The notes below the pieces were generated by a model. That model was not told where the DNA came from, made no database searches, and saw only the letters and a program-made list of their open reading frames with translations. The position numbers and the translations under genes are program-made. Shown in pieces: positions 1-10,359 of a stretch of 64,000 bases of DNA (position 1 is its first letter; each line of letters opens with the position of its first letter). This DNA is from Fomes fomentarius (lineage: Eukaryota; Basidiomycota; Agaricomycetes; Polyporales; Polyporaceae), in contig JABYQN010000002.1 of the NCBI GenBank assembly GCA_022606135.1, positions 2,976,001 to 3,040,000 of the forward strand, written 5' to 3'.

Positions 1-2303
1 GGCTGACACCGTCAGGCGGGTTCAGAATCGTCATTTGCATCGTCTTGTCACCAATCTTCAGCGTCGCACCCGTGCCCGACGCCTCGACAGTGGCGTTCGT
101 GTGCATGCGCCACATGATAGTGCCGGACGCCTCGATGTCGTCCTGGAGGAGGACCTGCTTCCTGCCGTTCAACAGGCGCACTCCACGCTTGAAAGACGTG
201 CTGTTTACTTGTCAGCGCCGCTTGTCATACTCAAAAGTTGGTACTGCTTACACATCCTCGTACGCGCTGGTGAGGTCAGCGGTAAAGAGTGCGCTGTCGT
301 CCTTCGCAATGTCGAGAACAGTGCTCGAGCCCTGGGTCGTCCCCGTCGATTGGCTGTTCAAAATTTTCGGTGCAGCGGTGACGAGCTGGTTCTTCTGGTT
401 AACAAGGATCGTGTTCTGACCCTCCGTCCGCTTGCGATAGTACAACCACCGCTGGCTGTCCTGGTTATCGTTGCTGAAGTAGCCCGTCGAGCGGTAGTCG
501 CCCGAGCCGAGCTCACCAGCCCAGCGCGTGCCCATCGCGTCAAGGACGAAGTCACCCACGTCCAAGTCATTGTGCGTCTGGTGACGCTGGTTCGAGCCGG
601 CCTTCATCGCCACGTAAATCGCGTCGTGGTCGGTCCACGATCCGCGCAACGCAGCCCACTGGTCATCGGCGTTAGGGAAGAATTGATCGATAGCGAGCCC
701 GTCCCAGAAAGCGCCGGAAACGATGGGGTTGTACCAGAACATGGTCCATGGCTCAGGCGCATCGAACTGGTCGCGCTGGAAGAGCTGGTACTCGGGATGC
801 TTGTAATAGTCACCGAAGAGGAACATGCCGTTCGCCGTCGTCGAAAACTTGTTCGGACCATGGTCACCCCAAGTGAAGAACGACCCGGGGCCGGTGATGG
901 CCATATGGAAAAGACCAGTCTTGGGGAAGTTAGGGTTCGCGTCGAGTAGGCCAAAGTAGTCGCCTGACGCGGTCTTGAGAGCAGACGCCATCTCGGCAAA
1001 CCCGGTAGTACCGAAGTACCAGTAGTGAGCGGTCTCAGACCAGCTTCCATCGTCCGAAACAGCGAAGACACAGTTTTGCTTGACGTTGGGAACGGTCTGG
1101 GCGAGGATCGCTTCGGCAGTGCCAGTACTGTCGTCTCCGAGTATGGCAAGGGCACCGAGGGTGAGGCCGCCGTTGCAAACGCAATTCCAGTTGCCCTTGA
1201 TGTTGTCCGACCACCAACCAGTGTAGCGGTTGTCGCTGTTGTTGAATGCGACGAGACCACGCTCGAGACCATAGGTGATCATGTTCTGCCGGATGGTAGC
1301 CTTCTGATCGTCGGTGAAGACATCGTGGAACCAGTCGTAAGCAATACCGAAAGCAGCCGAGAACTCGGCCGTATCGAGGAAGTGGGTGGGGTTCCATTTG
1401 TCTGTGGTATCGGGACCGAAGCTCGACGAGACTGCATTCTAGCGAAAGAGAGTCAGCAACATCGATCGACAAAATAGGATAGGCAATATGACTACCTGGA
1501 GCTCCTTGTATGCCCTGTCTGCCCACTTTGTATCCTTGGTCAAACGGTAGACGTACCCGAACGCCTTGATCCGCATCTTGATCTCACGTGCATTGTCGAG
1601 GATGCCACTGTCACCGTCCATGAAGTACTTGACGACCGGAAGGTTGTAGTACGCCGTCGCATTGCCGAAGATAGTGTCGTTCCACTTTGTCATGTAGGCA
1701 TCTTTCTGGATCATGTCGGGCAGAGCATCCCACTTGTATTGAGGAGCAATGAGGCGTGGACGGTCGTCGCGGACGGCAGTGACGGCGGGGCTCGCCGGAG
1801 AGAAGGGGTCAGAGGGCCACGACGCTGCTTCATTGTTCGATGCGCTGAACGTGGGACTATGGTAGAGGGCGGTATTCGTCTGATGCAAGCCGCGTGAACG
1901 GGGGAATCATGAGGATTATAAGAGAAACACGCACGGTGGAAGGGTAGAGTGGGAGAAGGTATTGGCTGTCGGTGGCGGTGGGGAACAAGGCAACATCGTT
2001 GTTGACGCCTCCAGCAGCCTGTTGACCGTTCGCGCCAGACTTTCCGCTCGCGGAAGACGAGCTGTTCTTACTCGCGCGAATCCCAAAGATGGCTCCAACA
2101 ACGGCGGCGGCAATGACTACAATCGCGACGGGGATACCGATCGTAATCCACTTGCTTCTGCCTTTCTTGGCGGCGTTCTGTGGGGTGATGAAGCCGGAGG
2201 TTTCATTGTAGTAGGGGTCGCCAGAGCCGTAGGGGGTGGGCTGGTGGACTTGGGAGGCGTTGCTGTGGTTGTACGTAGGGTTGTAGGCGTAGTTCGAGGC
2301 CAT
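1..2303 (-). CDS. Membrane-anchored heparinase II/III / alginate-lyase-like protein, copy 1 (3' end cut by window)
   Basis: The start is the ATG at 2303. A polar cytosolic tail of about 50 residues is followed by one hydrophobic segment (ITIGIPVAIVVIAAAVVGA) and then a Ser/Gly-rich linker, which is a type II signal anchor. The large outer part carries an alpha-helical region (WNDTIFGNATAYYNLPVV, NWNCVCNGGLTLGALAILGD) followed by a heparinase II/III-like beta region with HNDLDVGDFVLDAMGTRWAGE. Proteins of this fold are polysaccharide lyases cutting uronic-acid polymers by beta-elimination; the substrate here is unknown. Introns lie near 1872-1912, 1440-1500 and 190-250. Compared with copy 2 (30275-32735), roughly 70 C-terminal residues are missing because the window ends. 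Family assignment is firm at fold level, catalytic activity is inferred. Confidence 0.82.
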
Positions 2304-2756
2304 GGCTCTGCAGGCCCCTAGGGCTTAGGAGAAGTAAGGAGAGGATAGCAGCAGGCTGCTCGGAGAGTATTAGAGTGATAGACAAGCCAGACGGCGAGCT
2401 GGCGGTGTAGGTGGTCGTTACAGGGCAAGGTGGGAGTTTAGAGATGATTTTGTCTCCAAGTCTCATCCTTGGCCTCGCTCCTCCCACTCGGCACCCTCCG
2501 GCGCTTACTATTCATGTCCCCTGGGGGTCTATGTCTATTCTTGTACAGTCGCGGTCCTCAAGCTTCACTGCATGGTGTCTTGTACTCTGGCAGCATGGAT
2601 TCAAAAATGTGCATACTTAGTTAGTTTACAGACATACTGAGACGACAACGCAAGCTGGTAACTACTCCCGCAATCACTACGAAGTGCTTCCACCTCTTCC
2701 TCTGGCTGTTCGCGAACTGCCTGGGCAAGTCGAGGGGGCAACTGGACTGACATTAA
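2304..2756. other. Intergenic: promoter side of heparinase-like copy 1 and 3' side of thiolase
   Basis: No reading frame here resembles a conserved protein. It must hold the promoter and 5' leader of the minus-strand lyase-like gene and the thiolase 3' UTR. Confidence 0.5.
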
Positions 2757-4367
2757 TCACTCTGCGATGAACACGGCTGCTGCACCCATCCCCGTGCCGA
2801 TGCACATGGAAGTGACAAGAATCTATCGGACGAGCCACCATCAACACAACGGGGCACCATCGCCGACGGCAACACAAGATGGCTTACCTTGCCGTTTCGC
2901 CGGGCGAGTGCATTCAGGCCGGTCGCAATCTGACGGGCACCGGTGCAGCGTGGATCAGCCGTGCCAAGTTCAGTTCCATGGTCTCCGAATGGTATCAACC
3001 AAGCCATGACTTATCTAATGGGTGGCCGAGGGCGATTGCGCCTCCATGTACGTTCACTTTGTTCAGGTCAAGACCTAACTTCTTCACGCAGTAGACATAC
3101 ATAGACGCGAAGGCTTCGTTGATCTGCGCAACATGTGAATACACTATGGAAGAGCGTTTAGGAAGCAATACGTACCTCGAAGAGATCGACGTCATCCTTG
3201 GTGAGCCCCGTGGCCTCCAGAACCATAGGGATCGCAATGGAGGGACCAATACCCATTATACGGGGTGCTAAGCCAGCAACAGAGGTGGTGACATGTTTGG
3301 CGAGAATTCTGAGCCCAAGCTGCTCCGCTTTTCTCCTAGTCATGAGGAGGACCGCTGCAGCTCCATCCGTGATCTGACTGGCGTTGCCACCAGTCGTGCA
3401 ACCCTTGCCCCACTGAGGGAACGCGGACTTGATGCGGGCGAGAGCTTCCTTGGTGGTGCCATACCGGATGCCGTCATCCTTCGTGAGGATCTTCGTGACC
3501 CGTTGGCCCGTTGCTGGGTCCTTGACATACGCAGTGAAGGGGACGATCTCAGAAGCGAAGATGCCCTCCTTGTCCGCCTTCTCGGCACGCTGGAAAGAGA
3601 GCGCAGCAAGTTCGTCCATTTCCTCCCGGGTAATATCGAAGTCTTCCGCTACGTTCTCCGATGTCCACCCCATGGGCATAGTGGCGTCGCGTGCGAGCTG
3701 ACTCTCCTTGACAATGTCGCTCATGGGAGGACTTCCGCGGTCAGGGCTACACACCACGACAGTAGCGAGGTGAGGATTGACGCGACGTTTGGCATGTATG
3801 TGAAGACGCACTTGTCTGTCATGCTCTCAAAGCCCACCGCAAGGCCAACTTCAATCTGTCCGGTCTTTATCTTGTTAGAGATGTCGGTGACAGCCATGAG
3901 ACCCGAGGAACACCAGCGGTTGATGGTCTGTAATGGTACAGTATCCGGAATCCCCGCGGCGAGCGCAGCGTTGCGTGCTTGGTATGGAGCACCTGCCGTT
4001 ACGACAGTGCCCACGGTGATGTCTTGAATCAGCGAAGGGTCGATTGTTGACCGTGCGATGGCTAGCTAGCGTTCCCAGGTAGGATGAGCCTATCGCCTCT
4101 CCAGGAACAAGCTAATCAGACTGCACCTTGAACATCTCATACAGCATTTCATCGCTCCTAAAGGACTGTAAGAGGGCGAAACGTATTTAGCGTCTGATGT
4201 ACTCACTTAGTATCCTTGAACCCTCCCTTCCTCGCCCTACACAACGGCGACCGGATCGCCATCGTAATGACCACATCGTCAGGCGACTTACGGAGCAATC
4301 CGTCGCGTCCTTTCACCGCTCCGGGGGCGAGATGGGATACGACTTGTTTGACACGGTCGACAGACAT
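2757..4367 (-). CDS. POT1: Peroxisomal 3-ketoacyl-CoA thiolase (acetyl-CoA acyltransferase)
   Basis: It catalyses the last step of fatty-acid beta-oxidation, thiolytic cleavage of 3-ketoacyl-CoA to acetyl-CoA. The start at 4367 gives an N-terminus with RVKQVVSHL, matching the peroxisomal PTS2 signal R-[LVI]-x5-H-L. Further along: [27 protein letters not shown], the nucleophile cysteine in [18 protein letters not shown] with the catalytic His, CTGAR, and the second catalytic cysteine in [11 protein letters not shown]. The protein ends VFIAE. Exons are joined by short introns (for example acceptor TTTAG before the [10 protein letters not shown] exon, and donor AAG|gtaagc after NGK). One junction, 2950-3014, has no GT..AG solution and needs an AT..AC intron. 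It lies head-to-head with the TatD gene, under 500 bp apart. The whole family core is present. Confidence 0.95.
2950..3014 (-). other. Apparent AT-AC intron (65 nt) in the thiolase gene
   Basis: On the minus strand the exon reads to CAC CCA TTA G, then ATAAGTC...GATCCAC, then GC TGC ACC GGT. Removing ATAAGT..CCAC restores HPLGCTGAR, the family signature. Reading through instead gives LDKSWLG and a stop. The only AG in this interval (within CGGAGAC) would give an intron of about 25 nt in the wrong context. The donor ATAAGT pairs with U1 like a GTAAGT donor and does not resemble the U12 donor ATATCCTT, so this looks like a U2-type AT-AC intron. Candidate branch sites are the A at 2969 (ACTGAAC) or 2955 (CTGAT). 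Confidence 0.75.
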
Positions 4368-4833
4368 GATTGCGTTCGGGAGAGTAGTGGAGCTGTGTGG
4401 CAGTCAAAGCGAGGGTAGAGAAGAGGGGGGACGGTGAGGTTATAAGCCGGGCCCTCCGGTGGCGGAAGTCAGGAGGTGGCCCGAACATAGACGGTAGCCG
4501 GAGCTTGGGAAGATGCGCGCCGTGATTGAACGTGTGCGATTCCGTCCGCACCTCGCGCTCATGTGACTCCTCTCGAAGGCTGCTTGTGGGCCTGGCTGTC
4601 AACTTGCGGCAAAGGAGCTCTGCAGGTTCTGGGCCGTCGGAGAGAGAGTACATAAGGGTATCATTATGGGCAGCGAATCGTGATTCGTAGGAGACGCTCT
4701 GAATCAGATGACGACATCGGCTGCCGTAGCGCTACTGCAGGCCTTGCACAAGTTGCAGCGGCGCCGGCTATACTTGTACCATCCCCTGTGCTCGCGCGGA
4801 CTCGCAATTCTACCTCGTAGCCTCAATCGAATC
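4368..4833. promoter_or_regulatory. Shared divergent promoter, thiolase (-) and TatD (+)
   Basis: The two start codons face away from each other (4367 on minus, 4834 or 4708 on plus), so both promoters must lie here. I could not identify a specific factor site. If translation begins at the in-frame ATG at 4708, the right 126 nt are coding. Confidence 0.5.
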
Positions 4834-6313
4834 ATGCCCGTCACCATCGTCGCAGCGAAACCTCTGGCACAGACCATCCAGCCAGCAAACTACAGATTCA
4901 TAGGTATCTGCAAATCCGGTCCCGTTAATCCTGACTATAGCCAAGAGCTAATTGCAGTCTCCAGACATTGGGGGTAGGCTAACTTGCATCTCACGGACGT
5001 GGAAGGTGGTGACCCACTGCCGTTCCCTCGATAGTGAACCTGACCGATCCCATCTTCCGAGGGTACTACCATGGCAAGCGGAAACACGATGGTCGGTTGT
5101 TCGACCATTGGGCAGAGGAGCCGAATCTGACCGGCATTACCACAGACGATCTTGAAGCAATGCTCGAGCGTTCGCGAGCAGCGGGAGTGAAGAGCATGAT
5201 CATTACCGGAGGCAGTCTCTACGAATCCAAGGAGGCATTAGAGCTTGCGAAGCAGCTTGGATTCTATGCCACGGTAGGGTGCCATCCCACCCGCTCAGCG
5301 CAGTTCGACAAGTTCCCAAGCGGTCCTGAGAAATACTTAGAAGAGCTTGACAAGCTCATCATTACTAACCTCATAGGCAAGGGCAGAGTTGTTGCCGTAG
5401 GAGAGTGTGGGCTAGGTGATTTACTTGCCAATTGTGAATAGTCATTGAGTAGTAGACTGAGATTGCATTGCTGCAGACTATGATCGTACTCACTTTGCCC
5501 CAGAGGATGTGCAGCGCCGGCACTTCCGTCAGTGATACCGTTCTCTGTTATCCCTGGGAGGAAGGCTTAAAACCGTTGTTGCGAAGGCTCGCAGCTATCG
5601 CTAGCCAAGAAGCATCATCTACCGCTATTCTTGCATTCGCGGGCGGCGCACAACGACTTCGTCCAGATCCTCCGTGAGGAAGGGTTCGATAAAAACGGCG
5701 GCAGAGACGTTGGCGGTAAAGGCGGCGTCGTCCACAGCTTTACAGGTACTGTCGAAGAAGCCGCAGAACTTGTGAGTATGACCTTTGCTATCCTGCCGCA
5801 CGGATCGTTGATCCTTGTAACAGATGAACATGGGATTCCACATCGGGTGAAATTTCACGGAAGCTAAAGACAACTCGGAGATCTCGACTGACCGCAAGGG
5901 TTGTCCAGCTTGAACGGTTGCTCCCTCAAAACAGTAGATAACCTCACCACTACTAAATCCATTCGACCTGAATGGATCATGTTCGAGACGGGTGAGCCGC
6001 ACAGCCCCCGTTCACACCAGTTACCCACAAAGATACTGCAGATGCACCGTGGTGCTCTATGACAACCACCCAGGCTTCCAGACAGCACCTCACATCGTTG
6101 CCACCCTCGCTCAACTCCCTCTATTTTCCGCAAGCGACCAAGCCGGAATCGTTCGTCTATGGACGGCCCGTCAAAGGCCGAAACGAACCCGCTGCCATAG
6201 GTGGCGTCGCCTGGGTTGTCCACCGCCTGAACGAAGGCATTCCGTTCGAGAAGGTGACGGAGAAGGGATGGAAGAACACAATCGAGCTGTTCGGGTTGAG
6301 CGAGCTTCAGTGA
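4834..6313 (+). CDS. TatD-family deoxyribonuclease (TATDN1-like)
   Basis: A metal-dependent DNase/exonuclease of the TatD TIM-barrel family. Eight exons by my splicing: to 4903, 4965-4973, 5035-5415, 5477-5527, 5587-5771, 5824-5846, 5909-5991 and 6042-6313, giving about 357 residues from 4834. Conserved blocks in order are DIGVNLTDPIFRG, GVKSMIITGG, VGCHPTR, VVAVGECGLDYDR, LPLFLHSRAAH, GVVHSFTGT, NGCSLKT and ETDAPWC; the GECGLD Glu, the LH and HS histidines and the ETDAPWC Asp are the usual metal ligands. Eukaryotic TATDN1 also has DIGVNLTD rather than HxH at the N-terminus. The ATG at 4708 would add 42 residues rich in Arg/Leu that could act as an organelle-targeting peptide; I prefer 4834 but cannot decide. 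The apparent TGA after FHIG is inside an intron. Confidence 0.92.
4965..4973 (+). other. 9-nt microexon in the TatD gene
   Basis: The exon ACATTGGGG sits between acceptor CTCCAG and donor GTAGGC. Together with the flanking exons it restores I-D-I-G-V-N-L-T, conserved in TATDN1 proteins. Skipping it stays in frame and would delete only Asp-Ile-Gly. Confidence 0.8.
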
Positions 6314-6387
6314 ATCGTCGCAGGACGTAGTATATGAGAAAAATCCTACGTAGATGATATCGCGCGGTCTTGCAGTCCTGAGCCGTC

Positions 6388-8253
6388 TTAACGCTTCCAC
6401 GCAGCCGCCTTCTTTGTCATGTATACGGCGCTCACGTGAGGAACCTTCTGCCTCAGCCAGGGTAGGATGTCCGGATCCACCAAGGGGCATCCATCGATGA
6501 CGAGAGACAGCAGGGTCTGGATTGGCTGTGCGAACATAACATTCGTGTCCTCTCCTTCACCACTGGGCACGGACGACGCCTCCGCTTCTGTCAAACGCAG
6601 CTTAACGAGCCGCACGAGTGGTCCTCCTTTGATGTCAGGGTTGTTGGAGCAGTCGAGATGACGTAGAGAAGGACAGTATACACGCAACGGGGTGGCAGTG
6701 GCATCCTCGCCGGTTGGAGCGGGAGGGTTCGCCAGGCCTTCCAACACAACGTTTGCCGCGTTGTTCGCAATCACGACGAGTAGCAAAGACTCGAGCGCGG
6801 TCGCTGCGGCGAGTGCCCTGAGCAGAAGTTGAGGTTCGAATCCTGCCCGCTGAATGGATAGGGTGGTCAGGGTGGATGCAGTCCCGTTCGCGAGATGTTG
6901 CAAGGAGGTGGTCAGTGGTTGACGGCAGGAAACGATCTCCAGCGTCCTCAGAGACGGCAGTACAAGGCGTGGTAGAAGGTGGTCTGGGACCGAGTTTGTG
7001 GACGATAGTTCGAGGGAGGTCATAGTTGGAAGCGTGATGGCAGGTGGAATGTCCCGCCCATCGGGAACCTCGAATGTGCGAGGATGGAAAAGGACAATGC
7101 TCAGGGTCTCGAGAGCTGAATTCTGATGGAGAAGCCCCAAAAGGTTGTGCCAGTCGGAGTCGCGGAGGCATCCCGTAAGAGAGCAAGACTGAAGATGCTG
7201 AAGGTTCTCTGATAATAATCCCCACCGTACCCACTCAGTGTCACACTCCTGGAGATCCAACGTTCGACAGCGAAAGACCAGGCCATCATCGCCCGAATGA
7301 AGTTCCCCGCCCAGTGAAATTGGGGTGCGCGAAGGCCACCCGTCAAGTACGTCCGCAACAGCGTTTGCTATCGCTAGGGGCAAATGCCCTCGTAGTGCGT
7401 GCAATGCGATTTTCTGCAATCTCAGAACCTCCAGACTGCGCATGGAAAGGAAACTGAGCTCCTCCAGGACAGCGGGTGCACTTGAGAAGTCGGCCAACAA
7501 AGCTAACTCTCTGATGCGGTTCTTCGACCGCTTCTTCCAAATTCCGATCTTCCGGTTTGGATGCTTGTCGGTTAGGACGAGCGTGTTCCAGAATGACGGC
7601 GTGCCGAGGACTGCAACTCGCCAATTCTTGCAGACCTGTGCGAGGGTAATCACGTAGGCGTGGTCATCGGCTAGAGTCATGGAGAATATCGTATGTGCGA
7701 TCTCCACAGGGACCTTGCCAAAGTGATAGGCACGCAGAGAGGCCAGTCTGGCTGCTTCCACAGCGGCATTATCACGAGCGGTAGTGATCATCACACGCAA
7801 CGCTATCATCTCGTCGCGTCGAGCAGATTGCTCGGAGGGAATGCGTTCGAGAGCAAGGTCCACCATACGTGATGCCGCATCGTATTTCCGTATTTGGAGG
7901 AAGAGACGAGCAGAGCGCAGGTATCCCTGAGAAAGTGTGAGTAGTGTATTCAGTCCCACAGGCTTCGATTGATCTTAACAGACCTGCCAGCGGGTGGGTT
8001 GCAAGTCGATCACGGTTTTACAATCCCGTAGGGCCTCCTTGACCTTACCGATCTTTTCATAGACCGCGGCCCGTGCATCGCAAATGGTACAATCATCACC
8101 ACCAAGTTCCAGTGCCTAATTGTGGTGTTCGCAGCACTCAGCGTGCATGTAGGACAGAAGACGTACCTTTGAGAAGCTTGCGACCGCCTCCTCGTAATTC
8201 CCTCTCCGAAAACTCTGCACACCTCTCTTGAAGGGATCCTTCCACCCAGACAT
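6388..8253 (-). CDS. TPR + F-box + leucine-rich-repeat protein, Dia2/Pof3-like
   Basis: The start is ATG 8253 (MSGWKDPFKRG). Two introns, at about 8104-8166 and 7925-7985, join the exons to give about 581 residues. Residues 5-110 form TPR-like helices (GVQSFRRGNYEEAVASFSK, then DARAAVYEKIGKVKEALRDC, then SARLFLQIRKYDAASRMVD). An F-box follows around residue 150 (VPVEIAHTIFSMTLADD, VCKNWRVAVLGTPSFWN), and the rest is a run of LRRs (LETLSIVLF, MTSLELSS, LRTLEIVSC). The order TPR, F-box, LRR is that of budding-yeast Dia2 and fission-yeast Pof3, SCF substrate receptors acting at the replisome in CMG helicase disassembly and genome stability. Architecture supports this; orthology is inferred. The promoter holds three ACGCGT boxes. 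Confidence 0.82.
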
Positions 8254-8610
8254 AGCCCGCCAAGCAGAGAAAGACAAAAAGAGGTCAAGCAGAGGCACTT
8301 GCGGAATCTGTGTGAGCAGCGCAGCGATGAGTGCCAGTGGTTCCGACGCGTCGAGATTACAGCGGCACGCTGGAAAGGATGTCGCGTCAGTCACGCAGAC
8401 GCGTGTCGTCACAGTGTGACCCGGATCTGGTCCTCCGTCGCACAGTCACGTGTGCACGGAAACGCGTAGGGTTGTCTGATCCACCGGTACCCTGGATCCA
8501 CCACCTCCTCTGCACACTCTCAGTCTGCCCCAGGGTGACCTCGCCTCGTCGCGGGCTCGGGATCTCATTTGTCTCTCTCAAACATCGCTACCCCCAGTGC
8601 CACATTGGCC
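8254..8610. promoter_or_regulatory. Divergent promoter with three ACGCGT (MCB-type) boxes
   Basis: ACGCGT occurs at 8346-8351, 8399-8404 and 8462-8467, that is 93, 146 and 209 bp upstream of the Dia2/Pof3-like ATG and 144-260 bp upstream of the glucosylceramide synthase ATG. ACGCGT is the MluI cell-cycle box bound by MBF-type factors at G1/S genes in yeasts. A CACGTG E-box core lies at about 8446. Functional use is inferred. Confidence 0.55.
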
Positions 8611-10125
8611 ATGGATACCACCGAGTCCGGCCCTCGAGATGTTGTCAGACTATCTCTAGCCACCGCAAGCATTGTATGGTATGTCTTCCTCTGGAGTATC
8701 GGTCTGATCGGTTGTGTATCCGCGTAAGTCTCTTTGACTCGGATGAAACCTCAACCCCCACTCAATGCCCTTGGGGCCTTTAGTCGAAAGCGATACAGGC
8801 TACGGCCTCGCTCCCCCCTCGCCTCAGCTCCTGCGTCTTCTGTACCAGGAGTGTCCATCTTACGACCGCTCAAAGGGCTTGATACAAACCTTTATGAGAA
8901 CCTCGAGTCTACGTTCCTCCAAGATTATCCGAACTACGAGATTTTCTTCTGTGTCGACGATGAGGAGGATCAAGCGGTGCCGATTGTTCGTGAGCTTGTG
9001 GTCAAGTACCCTCAGGCAAATGCCCACGTCGTTATCCGTACGTGTTCCAACAGCGTCCGGGAAGTCGAGGACTTACGTACTCACTGGTCTGCTACAGGCG
9101 AGGGCTTGACGGTTGGCGTGAACCCGAAAGTCAATAATCTCATAAAAGCGTATCGACAGGCTGCTCATGACATCCTGTGGGTCCTCGATTCCAACGTCAT
9201 GGTCGATCGAGGCACGCTTGCTCGCGCGGTAGACATCCTGAATCCACCCCCCTCCTCTCCCAATCCCCCACGCCGTCGCATCGGCGTAGTGCACCACGTC
9301 CCCTTCGCCTGGGTGTCAAAACCCTCCATTGGGTCGAACGTCGAGGAAGCGTTCTTGAACACCAACCATGCAAAGATGTATATCGCTATCAATACCGTCG
9401 CGGTCGACTCTTGCGTCGTTGGCAAATCTTGCTTGTACCGCAAGTCTGACCTTGAGCGCGTCAATGGCTCGCTCCGACCCATCCCCAACGCTGCCAACGG
9501 CGGGTGTCAAGCAGGAGAGCGTGGTCTGGAGACATTCGGTCGATTCCTCGCGGAGGACAACATGGTCGCTGGTGCACTCTGGCATGAACTTGGTCTTGGG
9601 CATGATTTATCCTGCGACGTCGCCAAGAACGCTGTGGGAGATATGTCTCTCATCGATTATATCTCTCGAAGGATACGATGGATCCGAGTGCGGAAGCATA
9701 TGGTCTTCGCGGCTACCATGGCCGAGCCGCTGACGGAGTCCGTCTTCGCTGGTTGCCTTGCCGCCTTCGGTCTCAAGTACCTTCTCCACATTCCCCTATT
9801 CCTATTTCTTCCTTTCCACTTTCTGTCATGGTTACTCGTAGATTTCGATGTGTACGCCTCGCTAGCTGGACACCCTGTGGTTCCCAGCAAGCGCTGGTCA
9901 TTCATCGGATCATGGGTTGTAAGGGAGCTGTTGGCGCTTCCAATATGGTTCCTTGCGATTGTGGGTAGCGAGGTGGAATGGAGGGGCAAGCGATATAAGG
10001 TTGTGGAGAACGGCGAGGTTGAGAGAGCGGACGGGCCCGGAAGTGGAGGCGTGATTAACTGGTTCCGATGGCTTGTAGGCAAGGATGTTAGGGAATACTA
10101 TGAGCCATTAGAGACTCGTGAATGA
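8611..10125 (+). CDS. Ceramide glucosyltransferase (GT21)
   Basis: It makes glucosylceramide from UDP-glucose and ceramide at the Golgi/ER membrane, a major fungal sphingolipid. Three exons (8611-8723, 8784-9037, 9098-10125) give about 464 residues. An N-terminal membrane segment (LATASIVWYVFLWSIGLIG) leads into the GT-A domain with VSILRPLKGLD, the first acidic site FFCVDDEED, the second VLDSNVMVD, the third FLAEDNMV and the RRIRW form of the (Q/R)xxRW motif. Two or three C-terminal hydrophobic segments follow (KYLLHIPLFLFLPFHFLSWL, ELLALPIWFLAIVGS). All hallmarks of family GT21 are intact. It starts 357 bp from the Dia2/Pof3-like gene in divergent orientation. Confidence 0.94.
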
Positions 10126-10359
10126 GGAGTCTCTCTTTGGATGCAGCGCCTGCCTTGTAATTGCGGTGGATCGCAGGATCTCTGTTGGACAACAATCGCA
10201 AACATCCGGATCAGGACCGCACGTGCCGCGGAGCTCAGTATTGCTACTTGTCTCTGGTAACTATCCTCTCCTGCTCCGTCTCGAACAGTCGAAATCTAGT
10301 GCAACAAGCTTCTTGGCGACCATCTGTCCTAGTTGACGTGCGTGTAACTGTATCTTGCC

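Noticed and set aside
35..949. 304-codon plus-strand frame
   Set aside because: Antisense to the heparinase-like gene; the minus strand carries the conserved protein and the plus translation has no family features.
2950..3014. U12-type (minor spliceosome) intron
   Set aside because: The donor is ATAAGT, not ATATCCTT, and there is no TCCTTAAC branch site; a U2-type AT-AC intron fits better.
5824..5908. Apparent stop codon (TGA) in the TatD gene suggesting a pseudogene
   Set aside because: The TGA falls in an intron; GG|gtgaaa..ccag|CTTGAACGG restores G-L-N-G-C-S.
6826..6848. tRNA B-box-like GGTTCGAATCC
   Set aside because: Inside the LRR coding sequence of the Dia2/Pof3-like gene, with no A-box or acceptor stem around it.
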